From Lepraria neglecta (Eukaryota > Ascomycota > Lecanoromycetes > Lecanorales > Stereocaulaceae), in contig CM065648.1 of assembly GCA_033220425.1 (NCBI GenBank), positions 2,356,001 through 2,420,000 on the forward strand: a stretch of 64,000 nt of DNA. Reading direction: 5' to 3'. Under the pieces are notes generated by a model. It had not been told where the DNA came from. It ran no database searches and saw nothing but the letters and a program-made list of their open reading frames with translations. Position numbers and translations under genes: made by a program. Shown here in pieces: positions 49,754 to 63,387 of this stretch. Within the stretch, counting starts at the first letter, position 1. The number at the start of each line of letters is the position of its first letter.

Positions 49754-50138
49754 TAGCTCTTATATATACTAGCACTTTGTTACTAGATAAAGCTATATAA
49801 GCTTATAATTCAACAGCCTATTATTATATTTCATGCGATACGCCTTATATCATACTTCATGCGATATGCCTTGTATTATGCTTTATGCGATACGCCTTGT
49901 ATTATGTTTTATGCGATACGCCTTGTATTATGTTTTATGCGATGGCTTGGCTATAGGGTATATATAGACAGTCCTATACCAAGGAGAACTTAGCAAGTCA
50001 AATATTCATCTCAACCAATTGACATCGGATATTCTACTAGTTACTTCGCTCTAACAGATCGATTATAGTACCTTTACCCTTCCAATTACCTTTCTAGCTC
50101 TACTTAGTTAGTATACCCTAAGGTGGCCTGCGCTAACA
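49754..50138 (+). repeat. Copia-type solo LTR, inverted relative to its neighbour
   Basis: Ends CTGCGCTAACA at 50138 and is flanked by ATAGC at 49749-49753 and 50139-50143, a plausible 5-bp duplication. Its right part is the inverse of 49359-49480 plus 42747-42813. It carries four CATGCGATACGCCTTGTATTA units at about 49835-49945. No primer site follows, so it is not a 5' LTR. The left end rests on the duplication only and starts TA rather than TG. Confidence 0.6.
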
Positions 50139-50143
50139 ATAGC

Positions 50144-50514
50144 GACTCGCTCTACTTGAGGATAAGAACGCGTTACTCCGTAAAACGAATAAGATACTTA
50201 GTAAACGTCGGAGGGCTAAAAAATCGCGAATTAGATAAGGAGGATCGTTTTCTTTTTAAGACGTATAGAATCTTATCTATTAGAAAGACGCTATATAGTA
50301 AATAGAAAAGGAAACGTGCGAGAAAAGGGGTCGGCCGAGAAGGATAGAAACGAGAAAAAACGATATAAACGGTACGATAATGCCGGATATAACGCGCGAA
50401 CTTGTTAGAAAGTTATAGATACCTCTTCCGAAGAAGATTTCTATTAGTTTTAATAGATTATAGGCGTCGTGGTTAATTAATTAAAGAATCTTATCGCGAA
50501 AATACGATTTGGTG
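50144..50514. other. Unassigned 371-bp segment
   Basis: Between the solo LTR and family 4. It is moderately TpA-rich. The plus strand has a 60-codon open frame (50123-50305) followed by a lysine/arginine-rich stretch reading KRKRARKGVGREG. This could be the tail of a decayed transposase, but no domain is recognised. Confidence 0.3.
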
Positions 50515-50728
50515 TGTTACGGCTTGGCCATTGCTTGCTTACTATTGTTACCGATACGCGTAGTATAGAGTATAGTTATCGAACGTTCGATTATCGCTCA
50601 GCGCTCATGGCTAGCGGCTTAGTGCGCCTCTAAGACGCGCAGGCTTCATGTATCTATCTTCTCTCCTTAGATATGTTCTTCTAGTTATATTACACCCCTA
50701 TCGACTCGCTCTAGGCAGGCCCCTAATA
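50515..50728 (+). repeat. Family 4 left LTR
   Basis: 214 bp, starting TGTTACGGCTTGG and ending CCCCTAATA. By eye it differs from the right LTR at about ten positions, all transitions and all with the altered base on this side. Confidence 0.92.
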
Positions 50729-53700
50729 TTAGAATATATCTCTCTTTACCCCTGCCCTCGTGAGTTCGTTAGCGAGGTAAAATAAATAGCGAAGCTTATA
50801 GCTAGTTAGCGAGTTAAAACAAGTGTTAAGGAACCCCTTTCAGTATCCAATCTAGATTAGTACTATAGTATACCGTTAACACGTTAACGAAGGCTCTATT
50901 ATATAAGTAAGCTCCTAGTAAGTAACCCTAAACCCTAGAAGTATCAAGTTAACGCGTTCTGAAGAGGCTAAAGCCTGCCCCCTAATACTATCCTAGGACA
51001 ATACCTTTTCAACCCGTCAGCTATTACCCCTACCTTATAGGTACCTCGGTCTTCGTCCCTCTGCCTACCCTATTACCCTCTATATCCCCTACTACTATAG
51101 CGCGAGGCTATAAGCTAGACCTCTACTAGCGAGAAGATATCCTCCGGCGAGTAGAAACCCGTTAATGTACCTCCTTCCTCCTACCCGATAACGATACTAG
51201 TATAGACGCTTAAGGCGCAGCCACTATATAGGATATTAGAACTATACCCTAACTATAATACTAGGTATTAAGGGAGCTAACAGCTATAATAGTAGCCCTA
51301 ATAGAACTCCGCCAGGAAAGAGACGCAGCTATATCCTACATTAAAGATTAGGAATTAATAACTACTAAACTAGACTAGGTAGCGGAAGTAGCGCAGGAAG
51401 CGCAGGCTTAGAGGCGAACTACCTAAGATAAATACCGAACTCTTAGATAAAGGAACTCCTAACTAGAAACTAAAGTCGGATACCTAGAGGAGTAGGTTAC
51501 TATATTAGAAGAAGGTATACCTCCGCGCTAAATAACCCCTAGCTCTACTATTAGTAGCAGTAAGTAGTATACCGCTAAAATATTAGACCCTCTACTATTC
51601 TACTAGCTAGATAGAGATATTACCTTAGAGGACTAGATATAATATATCCGGGATAAGTTAATAGTGAATAAAGACTACTTTAAGGATAATACTACTAGAA
51701 CTATCTATATTATCTCCTATACTAGAGGTATTACCGCTGAGTAGATATACTCCTACTATACTAAAGACCCTAATTACTTCGCTACCCCTAACGAGGTACT
51801 AAGTATACTCTAAGATATAATAGGTAACCCTAATAAGCGGTCGGATATATATTAAGAGTTTAAGGTACTTAAAATAAAGGTAACCGAAACCTTCGCCGTA
51901 TTCCTACCAAAATTCTATAAGTATACTACTTACTTAAAACTTAACGAAGTAATTATAGTTAAGGAGTTAACTAAGAAGGTAACGCCTCGCCTTTAACGAG
52001 CTATTACTACTAATACTATAGAGTTTAATATAATTAAGGGACTTAGAGACTACTACTAACGGGTAGATAATTAGTTATATAATATAGACTCTACCTATAA
52101 GTATAAGAAGGAGTTAGTTAAACGCGTAATAGCCCCGCCTACCAGTTCTTTAAAAGTACCCTAAGTTACTATATATACGCCCCCGATAAAGCGTCTATCG
52201 GTTGAACCAGCCGTTATTATCGCCCCTAGACGTACTATCTCCCCGAAACTATCCTCCGGTAACTATTATAACTATAGTAAAGAAGGCTACTAGGCTAAGG
52301 ACTGCCCTATTCTAAAGAAAGAAGGAATCTAGAAAATCGCTACTAATAGCGAAGACTTAATAAGCTCTAAGGATAAGCTTAGAGCTAGCGGAAATAAGAT
52401 AAATCGGTTAGAGGTTTCAGAAAACTAGAAGTCCTTAGGGAAGTCGCCCTTAAGGACCTACTATTCCTATTATTAGTAGATATCAGCGATCTATATAGAA
52501 GAAGATTATTTATATACCTTATTATATTACTTACTTAAGGAAAAGAATACTAATCTAAAGCCCTTGCTAATACGGGTACTATAGTATATTCATTTATTAA
52601 TAAAAAGGAAGTGTAACTCCTATCCGATTACCTTGATATTATTCCTATACCTCTCGCTAAACTATATTACCTCTATAGCTATAATAGTAAGATACGAAAG
52701 AAACCTGTTACCTATACTATTTACCCTTCTATAAAAGTCTACGATTATCTCGAGTCGACTATACCTATACTTATTGCTAACCTAGGTAACTAATATATTA
52801 TCCTTAGTAAGCTATAGATAAATAAGTATAAGATCCTACTAGATATAGCGGATGACCGTATTATCTTCTTGCCTAGCCGTTGTAATTATACCGGAGCTCC
52901 TTAGGCTCGCCTAAAGGCTTCAAAGGAACCTCTACTACCGCTCCTATCGCCTAAAGAAAATAAGGTACTTAATATCGCTGAGATTAGCGCTACCGTATTC
53001 TATATATATATAAGGAATCAAAAGAAGCGCGATATCTAATACTTCTCTATAACAATAGCTGAGTTAGAGAAGGCTATCTAGAAGGGATCTATACTAGACT
53101 AGATCTATAAGGTATTAGAAGTAACGGAGGGGATAGTCGAGTAGAAGCTTCCCTAGGAATACTATAATCTTATTAATATCTTTAACCGGAGTAAAGTAAA
53201 GGAACTACCGCCGTATCGGTTATACGATTATAAGATTAAACTGGAATCTAGAAAGAAGCCCCCTCAGAGTCGCCTATACTTGATATCTAGATTCAAGCTC
53301 TAGAAGGTAAAGGAATACTTAGACGATAATCTTAAGAAGGGCTTTATCTTACCTAGTATAGCTCTCTATATATTACTAGTCCTTTTTATCTAAAAGTACG
53401 ATAGAAGTCTCCGTTTCTAGGTCGACTATCGGAAACTTAACACCCTTACGATTCGGAACTACTATCCTATACCGCTTATTAAGGAAACGCTTACTTGTGT
53501 TATCGGATATAAATATCTTATAAAGCTAGATATCATTGCCGTATTTAATAAGCTTCGCGTATATCTAGACAGCGAAGATCTTACAACGTTTACTACCTCC
53601 TTCGGAGCGTTCAAATACTATATCCTACTATTTAGCCTGACTAATAGACCTACGTCCTTCTAGTACTATATAAATAATACCCTCTTCGAATACCTAAATA

Positions 53701-56038
53701 ATTTCTACTAAGTCTATCTAGATAATATCCTAATCTATAGTAAGATAGAAAAAGAGTATAAGTAATATATACGAAAGGTCTTACTGAAGCTTCGGGAGGT
53801 AGGACTATAAGTTAATATCGAGAAATACGAATTCTACGTCCAAGAGATAACCTTCCTCGGACTAATTATATTAATAGAAGGTCTATATATAGACCCTTCT
53901 AAGGTTAAGGTTATTAGTAACTAGGAACCCCTAACTCGTCTAAAGGAGGTATAAGTATTCGTTAGTTTCTATAACTTCTACCGCCGGTTTATAAAGGACT
54001 TCTCGAAAATAGTTAGACCCTTAGTATTACTTACTAGAAAGGATTATCTATTCTAGTAGTCTAAAGTATATCAGGCGGCCTTCGAGCGTCTTAAGAGTAT
54101 AGTTACTAGTACCCTAGTACTTCGGTATTACGATAGATCCCGACCAGCGGTACTGGAGATAGATTCGTCCGATTATATTAATAGTAGTATCCTATCCTAA
54201 GCTAACGATGACGGAGTCCTTTATCCAGTTATATTCTATAGTAAGAACCTACTACCTATAGAGTATAACTATAAGATCTACGATAAGGAGCTACTTATAA
54301 TCGTCGGCTACCTAGAATACTAGTACCCTAAATTAGAATCAACTGATATCCCTATCCAAATATTCACTAATTATAAGAGCCTTGAATATTTTATATAGAT
54401 AAAGGAGCTAACGCGCCGTCAAGCTCGATAGGTAGAGAAATTAGCTAATTTCAACTTCAAAATCATATACCGGAGTGGCAAATCTAACGGCAAAGCAGAC
54501 GCCTTGATATATATACCGAACTTAGTACCTACTAATAACCAAGATAAGCGTTAAAAGCATCAATACCGTACTCTACTATCTCTAGAGTATTTTTAGAAAT
54601 TCTCTAAGGATAGAGACCTTAAAGAGGGGGGTAGCGGTAACGATACTATATTAGACGAACAGATCAACGCGATAGCTGATAAAGATTTACCTCTATACGT
54701 AAGGGTAGCACTAGTAAACAAGGAAGACGACGACTATCGGCGTATCTATAATACCCTCGCGAAGGATCCGTCTCAGATGTTCGAGATAATCAACCTACGT
54801 TATTACTCTAGTTATAATAATATACTCTTCTATAAGGATTATCTTTAGGTTCTAGTAATAGCTAAGCTCTATACGGACCTAATCAAGGAAAGCTATAACT
54901 AACCTGTATACGGCCATCCTAGCAGAGATAGGACGCTTGAGTTAGTAAAGAGACAGTTCTACTAGCGTAGTATAAAAGATGAGATTGCCCGCTATATCCG
55001 TAATTGCCATATCTGCCAACGAAGCAAGGCCCCTCGAGACTAATATAATAGGCTACTATAGGCTTTACCGGTGCCGGAGCAACGCTGGCAAGATATCTCG
55101 ATAGACTTTATCACTGGACTTCCCGTCTCGGAAGGGTACAATACTATATATACTATAGTAGACCGGCTTTCCAAAGAGCGCTACTATACTCTATATATTG
55201 TAACTAATCAAGGCACGTCTACGGAAGCCACGGCCGACATCCTAATAAGATATATCTTCCGCTCGTATAGTCTCCTAGAGTTAATCATCTCTGATCGAGG
55301 GCTATAGTTCGTATCGTTGATATAGAAGGTACTATATTAGTGACTAAAGATTAATATTAAGCTATCTATAGCGTTCTATCCGGAAACTGACGGTTAGATA
55401 GAATAGGCTAATTAAAACGTCGAGCGTTACCTGAGAACGTATTACTCGTATATACAAGATGATTAGTTCCGACTTCTCCCTATAGCCGAATTTATAGATA
55501 ATAACTCTATTACTAGTACTATAGGAATGACTCCCTTCTTTACCAATAAAGGTTTCTACCCTCAGATATCTTTCTCTCTACCTATAGACACTGGATCTAC
55601 GGCTTATAAGCGTATCTAGTATACTAAGGCGAACGATATCGTAGACCGTATAACGAGAGTCTTAGACTTTATAACTAAGTAATCCGTTATAAGCTATAGG
55701 AGAATAACGGATTAAGCTAATAAGAAGCGGTCTAACGTTATATACGATAAAGGAGATATAGTATTCCTATCCAGTCGGAATATAAGTATAGAACGTCCGA
55801 GTAGGAAACTGGATGACAAGATACTAGGACCGTTTAAGGTATCAGATAAAGTTAGATCATCTTACCGCCTAGAACTCCTATCTAGTATACAAATACATAA
55901 TGTCTTCTACCCTAGTCTACTACGAAAAGTATCTATAGACCCTTTACCTAGTCAGCGAACGGAGCCGCCAAGACCTGTTATAGTAGATAACTAGGAAGAG
56001 TGGGAGATCGACGATATCTTGGATACTAGACTATTCGG

Positions 56039-56465
56039 TGTTACGACCCACGTCCGATCGTTTACCTAACGGTGCGATAACCGGGTATAGGTATATATGT
56101 CTTATGCTTCTGTAGGAGAGGAGTCACTCAGGTAGAATGGCAGTCTTTGTAATTGAAGGTAGTCAATGCGTTCTATATTAATAACTAGTAAAGTATAGTA
56201 CAAGGAGTACCAGTAAGATTAACCAAGTAGTAGTTTGCCAAGTTGAATACACTGTTCCAAACAACGGGCAAGGCCCCGTATATATAGATATAGGAAATCC
56301 TGCCAAGCACTCTATAAGCGATATGAGCGCACGGCGCTCATTACGCTCATCATCCATAAGCGCTATAAGTATATAGCGCTCGTTGCGCTTATCGCTACAG
56401 TTACTAGTCCTGTCTATAGTACCTTGTCCTATAGGATAGTCCTATTAGAACCAAGGGTTCTAATA
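56039..56465 (-). repeat. Family 1 copy c, 3' LTR
   Basis: 427 bp, plus-strand start TGTTACGACC. Same subfamily as copy a, and more altered than its partner. Confidence 0.92.
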
Positions 56466-59400
56466 CTAGCCCCCTCCTCCAGATTTCTTGTCCTGAGAAA
56501 CTATCTATCCTTTATACCTCCTCGTTAAAATATCTATTCTAAAGATCCTATCGTCCGTTATAAAGAACTCTCTAGTAAATTATCCAGATTCGTAATATAT
56601 CCTTATACTCTCTGTACGAAGGGTAATAGGTAATACTTAGTAGGTGTCCGTTCAGATCATTATTCTAACTATATTACTATAGGCAAGAAGTATAACCTAG
56701 TTATATCCGTTAATAAGATATATCGTATTAAGAAAGTATACGACGACACTTAGTTAGAAATAAAAGAAACGCAGGCGAAACTTATACGCCTTTAATCATA
56801 ATTTAATCAAGTTTAGGATAAAGAGAGAAAGTTAGTTAAGTATAAGTTATAGAATATTAAAGAGTTAGAGAAGGATAAGAGTCTTCCTTCTAATACTCCT
56901 AACGGTTTAATATTTAATATCGGCTCTAAGCAGTTCGACCTCCCCCTCGGCCTAGAGGGCCCCGAGAGTTTCGACTAGTCTTCTCTTATCTCCGATAAAA
57001 CTCTTATAGGTATTCCCTATAATTCCCCGCAAGGTTCCTAAGAGGTTCCCAGGTACTTTCCGTCTCGTCGTACCCTTTCTATTTAACTAGATAGAACTAA
57101 TTTCTTCTATCTAGGATCCTCTTGACCTTATACTCTGTTTCTTCCTTAACGTTATAATAAAATATTTCTTAGAGTAGTATATTAGAGTCTACTAGCTCTA
57201 GAAGTAAGATATAGAATACCGGATATACTTTAGTATTAGGTAGAAGCTTGAGTTCATAGTTAACGGCCCCCTTTACCTTCTTAATCAAGAATAGTCCGAC
57301 CTTAATATAATCTAGTTTCTTACTTAGTCTTATTATCTTTATATTTTTTATTAAGAGGTATACTTTATCCCCCTCTTTAAGCTAAGGAATATTCTTTCTC
57401 TTATTATTAACCTATCCCTTTAACTTATTATTTAAGCTTTTAATTATCCTTTATATATCTTTATATAATTCCTTTAGATCTTCTACCTTAACTAAGGCTT
57501 TTTCTATATTAGGTCCATCCCTAGCTTATAGAAATATATTCGTATTCTTTCTATAGTTGGCAAAGAATGGTATTAGACCTGTCGTATCTGATCTCTTATT
57601 ATTATACGCTAGTTATACTATTAGAAGTAGTAAAACCTAGTTATCTTATTTTAGGTTTATATAGTATCTTAAATATACTTCTATTATTTGGTTCGCACGC
57701 TCCGTTTACCTATTAGTCTATAGATAGTATACCGTTAACATCCGAAGTTTAGTTCTAATCGCTACTATCAGCGTTTTCTAGTAGTTGGAAGTAAATAGCT
57801 TATCTCTATCGGATATTATTGACTTAGGTATACTATAATCTCTTATCAGCCTATCGAGTAGTATAAAGGCTAACTAATCTACCTTGTATATCTCCTTGAA
57901 TGGTATTATTATTATATACTTAGTAAGTTTATCTATAATAACCATAATTGAATCAAAGGTATCCTATATAGCCGGATCCTTCGAAGGTAGTAGTTTTACT
58001 ATAAAGTCTATTATAATATTATCCTATAGTAACTCTGGTATAGGCGTAAATTGAATTTGCCCGTACTTGGCGTATCGTGCAGACTTATTCTACTGGCATT
58101 GAATACATTCTTTAATATACTACTTAACGCGTATCCGAAGTTTCGGCGCTGCGTATCCTCGTCCTAAGAGTTCTATAGTCTTGGACACTCCAGGGTGACC
58201 TTGTAAAGGGTTATCGTAGTAATCTCTGATTACTTCTTTAACGTATACATCAGGCAAATAAGTTTTTTCCTAATATCTAAGTAATACTAAATCTAGTTGA
58301 TCCTGCCGTAGCCTTGTTATAAATACATCGTTATTATAGGCCTTTACGATCCTGTTAGTCGTATTAGGTCCCGATATACGAAGGGTCATTACTAATACCT
58401 AGTACGGCACCAATAATCTATCGGCTTCCCGTTTTAGGATTGGTCGTTCCGTAACGTTCTTTTCTTCTATATAGTCCGATCGCCTACTAAGCGTATCCGC
58501 TCGACCATTATCTTTCCCTAGGGTATAGGTTATCTTGAACTTATATTATCTAAGTAGTTCTAACTATCTAACTTATCTTCTATTTAACTCTTTCGTTATT
58601 ATAAAATTAAGAAGATTCTTATAATCCGTAAAGATAGTTAGGTCCGAGCAGCTTTTAGCGTACACTCTCTAATTCTAAAGTATATATACTATAGCAAGTA
58701 GTTCTTTATCGTATATATTATAGTTTTATTCCGCTACTAATATTTTTCGTGAAAAGTAGGCAACTAGATACTACTTTTAGTCCTTCATTTAATAAAGGTA
58801 TACTCCTATTACAAGATCTGAGGTATCTATTTTAATACGAGCCGGTTCGTTAGCTTGAAAGGTATAGAGTACTAGTAGATCTGTATATGCTTTTTTTAAT
58901 GTGTTAAACGACTTCTATTATTCTTATCCCTATATGAATCTAATATCCTTTCTAGTAATATCTATAAGTAGGAGTGCTTTCTTTAAGTAGCCCTCGATAA
59001 ACTTCTTATTAAAGTTGGCGAATCCTAAGAAACTTTGCACTGCTTTGACGTCCTGTAGTATAGGCTATTCCGCTATAGCTTTAATCTTTTCTAGGCTTAT
59101 ACTAATACCTTTTATACTAACTATAAATCCTAGGAACTTAATAGAGTCCCTGTGAAATTCGCACTTTTCTGGTTTAAGGAGAAGTCCCGCTTATAACAGG
59201 TATTTAATAATGTCCTGTATATACTTAATATGTTCCTCCTTTTTCTCAGAGTAAATCAAGATATTATCGAGGTACGCTATCGCTATTCGATCTAAGTATA
59301 CTTATACAATATTATTAATAAGTACTTAGCAGGTTGCTAGTACGTTAGTGAGTCCAAACGGTATTACTAGGTACTCGTAGTAACTATATCTGGTTCGGAA

Positions 59401-62183
59401 GGTAGTTTTCTATTCTTCGCCTTCTTTTATCCGAATCAGGTTATATATACCCCTAAGGTCTAGCTTTATGAATATCCTTGCTTTGCTGAGCCGATCCTAT
59501 AGCTCGCTGATGTTTGGTAAAGGATACCTATTTTTGATTATAATGTCGTTCAACTTTTAATAGTCGACGTATAGCCATAAGCTTCTGTCCTTCTTCAGCG
59601 CGAATAGGATTAAATAACCTGCTAGTAATTTAGATTCCCGAATAAATCCCTTCTTAAGGTTCTTATCGATATACCCGCGAAGTATAGTAAGTTCCTTTTC
59701 TAATAATATATAGATAGGTCTAAATATTGGCGCCTTACTAGGTTCGAGTTTAATCTTATAATCCTATAGCTGGTACTTAGGTAACGCTTTTACGCTTATC
59801 TCTTCCTTGAATAGGTATACCTACTATTTATATTCCTGAGGGATCGCAGAAGGTTCGTCTTTTCCTTTAGTAGCTCTCTCTTTAGTATCCTGCTAACCTT
59901 TACTAGTAACTAAGGAGTCGAGCCTTCTCTCTTAGAAGTTACTCTTATTATTTAAGAATAAAGTAATATATACTTTAACCGGTCTTCGGTTCTTTCTCTT
60001 ATCTATTATCGTCTACTATCGACTAATAGGTCTAATACTAGTAACGTTTCTAGATCGTCCGAATTTAAGTACTTTTATCTTCTAGTTAATTTCTAGGTTA
60101 TATTTATTTAACCAAGGTATTCCTAAAATAATATAGTAAGTAGCTATCCTAACTATATCGAATATAATCTCCTTATAGTATTACTAAATTATTACTAGTA
60201 GGGAGAGTGTTTCCTCCTCTACTTTTCCTATTAAAAATACTAACCCGTCGGCTAGGCGTAGCTCGTAGGATAATTTCTTCTTTCGGGTTAGTAGGCCGCT
60301 TGAGTCTACTAAGTTCCTTGAGATGAAATTTCCTATAGCCCCGCTGTCTATTATCGCTACGGTCCGCTATCTATCGATATTTACTGGTATAATAATATAA
60401 GTATAGTACTAGGCGGAATATAATTGTTGTTTAGGGAATAATATATTAATCTCCTTATACTTCCCCGTAGTATAAGAGATTATTCTTTTCCCTATAATAG
60501 TAGGAAGCCGTATACTTCCTTTATCCCCTTATACGGAATATATTTATTATATAGGCAGCTATACTATAGTACTTGGTTATAAGCTCCTCTCTTAAAGACT
60601 TTAAGTAAGCTATTTCTTTCCTTTTCCTACTTCTCTATAAAGTATAGGAAGTAGTAATACTTCCTCTTGCTTGCAAGGTACTATTAGTATCTATCTTCCT
60701 TATACTTATACTACTATATCTCTCTATAGTAAGCTTTCTTAAGTAAAGGTACTATACGTTCTTCCGCCAGACGGCCCCTTTCTTCTCTATATATTAAATA
60801 ATTAGGTAATATACATTCAGTATATAGGATTTCGCTATATTACTAATATTCCCTATTACATCGATAGTCTCGTATAGGTTCGTCCCATTTGGGTTTTACA
60901 GATAATTACTTATTTAATATACCTTATACTTTGCTTTCGATTTCGTCGAAGAGTTTATATTTATCTTCGTCCGATTAAGGTTCTTTAATCTCTAGTAATT
61001 TTCCTTCTACTTAGGATATATTAGATCTAGGTTCGGGTATCGACGCTGGTCTCTCTAGACTAGCTTTCCGCTGTTCCTAATCTGTCTTATACTATTAAGA
61101 TCTATTACTATCCCTATAGTAATATCTCTACACTTCTTTATTAAATTCCGATTCAAAGGTATTATCTTCTAAATCCTAACTTAATTCTTCCGTATCTTAG
61201 AGTAGCTATATTTCTTTAGAGTTCTCCTTATTATCTAGAGGTCCTCCTTCTATTATATTAATCTACGGTCGGTATACTATATTCTTCGACCTGTAGTCTC
61301 TAGCTATATAGCCTAGTTTACTATAGCTATAGTAAATAATTACTTTCTTTCCCCTGTACTGCTTTTTCCCTTTAAAGTTTCCTTTCTTCTTTCCTATCTA
61401 GATAAAGTTAATCTCTATCGGTACTATACTACAGTAAGTATTATATTCTCCGTAGTCTTATTAGTAATTCCTTATTTTTAAAAAGAATCCCTTATATTAG
61501 GTTCCGCTGACTCCTCCGTTATACTATTTCTCTATAGATTATTCAAATAGCTTATTATTAATCTCGATTATATTTTTAATAAGTCTATCTAGAGTATTAA
61601 TTACTCCTCCGAATCTTATAAGCTTATCTTTAATATTATCTTTAAGGCCTTAACAATATATCGTTATCAGCGTATTATTATCCTAGCCCGTTTTAGTAGT
61701 ATATATTTAGAATTAAGTTAAAAACTCTGACGCTAACTTCTTCTACTTTATATACTGAATAATATATATTACTACGTTTGCCTTGTTGGAAGGTCTGAAT
61801 ATACGGCGGATTTCAACTATAAACTTTGGTATACTTTCTATCTATAACTTAATGTCGCCGTCTTCGTTGTCGTCTTCTATATACTTCTTTAGGAAAGGTT
61901 CAACCTACTTTTAGGCCTGTCCTCATAGGTAAGATATAGCGAAGGTAGTATATCTGGTTACTAGGAGCAAGTCCCCCTGGAATAGAAGGTATAGTTATAC
62001 TTGTATAAGCTATAGCTCAAGCTTATCCCTGTCTCTATAGTACAGGTCTAGTACTATAACCTTAATCCTTTTTCCAGATCCTTCGTCTATAGTATAGCGT
62101 CTCTAGCCAGTAACTGTTAAGGTACTTAGGGTAGGGTTTCTGCCTGAAGTTATTAAAGAACTTATCCCTTAGGGTATTCAAAG

Positions 62184-62610
62184 TGTTACGACCTATATCC
62201 GATCGTTTACCTAACGGTGCGATAACCGGGTATAGGTGTATATGTCTTATACTTCTGTAGGAGAGGAGTCACTTAGGTAGAATAGCAGTCTTTGTGATTG
62301 AAGGTAGTCAATGCGTTCTATATTAATAACTAGTAAAGTATAGTGCAAGGAGTACCAGTAAGATTAACCAAGTAGTGGTTTGCTAAGTTAAACACACTGT
62401 TCCAAACAACGGGCAAGGCCCCGTATATATAGATATAGGAAATCCTGCCAAGCACTCCATGAGCGATATGAGCGCACGGCGCTCATTGCGCTCATCATCC
62501 ATGAGCGCTATAAGCGCATGGCGCTCGTTACGCTCATCGCTACAGTTGCTAGTCCTGTCTGTAGTACCTTGTCCTACAGGATAGTCCTGTCAGAACCAAG
62601 GGTTCTAACA
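62184..62610 (-). repeat. Family 1 copy c, 5' LTR
   Basis: 427 bp, ending GGTTCTAACA and followed by TTCGG. Keeps most of the GAGCGC hairpin cluster (about 62459-62545). Confidence 0.92.
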
Positions 62611-62827
62611 TTCGGTCGCGGCCGCCGTCTGCAGTTCCGGGTCCGATAGAAGAACGAGCAATAACCGGACCGCCAATGGTACTATGCGGATAGCGGCGAA
62701 TTTGGTAACGCTCAGGACATAGTCGACGACTTCTATGCGCGCTACCCGAACAAACCAGGTAGTCCGAGTCGGCTATAGTCGCCTTGCCTTCCGTATCAGG
62801 GACGATACTTGCTTGAAGGGGGGGTAG

Positions 62828-63041
62828 TGTCACGGCTTGGCCATTGCTTGCTTACTGTTGTTACCGATACGCGTAGTATGGAGCATGGTTATCGAACGTT
62901 CGATCATCGCTCAGCGCTCATGGCTAGCGGCTTGGCGCGCCTCTAAGACGCGCAGGCTTCATGTATCTATCTTCTCTCCTTAGATATGTTCTTCTAGTCA
63001 TATTACACCCCTATCGACTCGCTCTAGGCAGGCCCCTGATA
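62828..63041 (+). repeat. Family 4 right LTR
   Basis: 214 bp, starting TGTCACGGCTTGG and ending CCCCTGATA, then TGGTG. Looks like the undamaged partner. Confidence 0.92.
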
Positions 63042-63066
63042 TGGTGCTGTTGGAAAGATTTCAAAA

Positions 63067-63385
63067 ACGCAGGCCACCTTATGGTATACTGACTGAGTAG
63101 AGCTAGAAAGGTAACAGGTGGATAAGGACACTAAGAACCGATATATTAGAGCGAAGCAAATAGTAGGATATCCAATATCGATTCATTGAAATACCCTGAA
63201 GATTAATATTTAACTTAGTGAGCTCTCCTAGGTGTAGAGCCTTCTATATATACCCCAGAGCCAAGCCTTTATATAGAATAAGCTTTCCGCATAAAAAGTA
63301 TGAAACAAGCGTATCGCATAAAACATGATACAAGGCGTATCGCATGAGGCATTAGACAGGCGTACCGCACGGTCCACCGGATTGC
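63067..63385 (-). repeat. Diverged Copia-type LTR fragment
   Basis: ACGCAGGCCACCTTATGG and the following 270 bp match the Copia LTR at 42747-49500 with clear divergence, including the GCGTATCGCATAAAACATGATACAAG unit. No primer site lies next to it, so it is a fragment or an old solo LTR. It merges into the tandem array that follows. Confidence 0.6.
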
Positions 63386-63387
63386 TC

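Larger units (their letters stand above)
56039..62610 (-). mobile_element. Ty3/Gypsy chromovirus (family 1, copy c), full length, fossil
   Basis: 6572 bp with two 427-bp LTRs and the target duplication TTCGG at 56034-56038 and 62611-62615, inside the chromodomain region of family 4. Parts as in copy a: gag about 62100-61350, reverse transcriptase about 59780-59180 (YLDN region near 59250-59285), integrase about 58370-57560, chromodomain near 57150-57030, polypurine tract at 56466-56483. Structurally whole but broken by dozens of RIP-like changes. Being nested in family 4, it is the younger of the two. Confidence 0.9.
50515..63041 (+). mobile_element. Ty3/Gypsy chromovirus (family 4), full length, holding a family 1 copy, fossil
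   Basis: LTRs of 214 bp with the target duplication TGGTG at 50510-50514 and 63042-63046. Its own length without the insert is about 5.95 kb. Parts in order: gag about 51030-52300 with a zinc-knuckle remnant near 52255-52310, protease about 52540-52900, reverse transcriptase about 53200-53760 ([10 protein letters not shown] near 53712), RNase H, integrase about 54900-55700 (a 78-codon stretch is still open at 55071-55307, with WQDISIDFITGLP), and chromodomain motifs either side of the family 1 insert (EEWEIDDILD near 55996; QWYYADSGEF near 62677). A polypurine tract GAAGGGGGGG precedes the right LTR. Broken by many changes, but the 3' end is nearly free of RIP-like damage. Confidence 0.88.
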
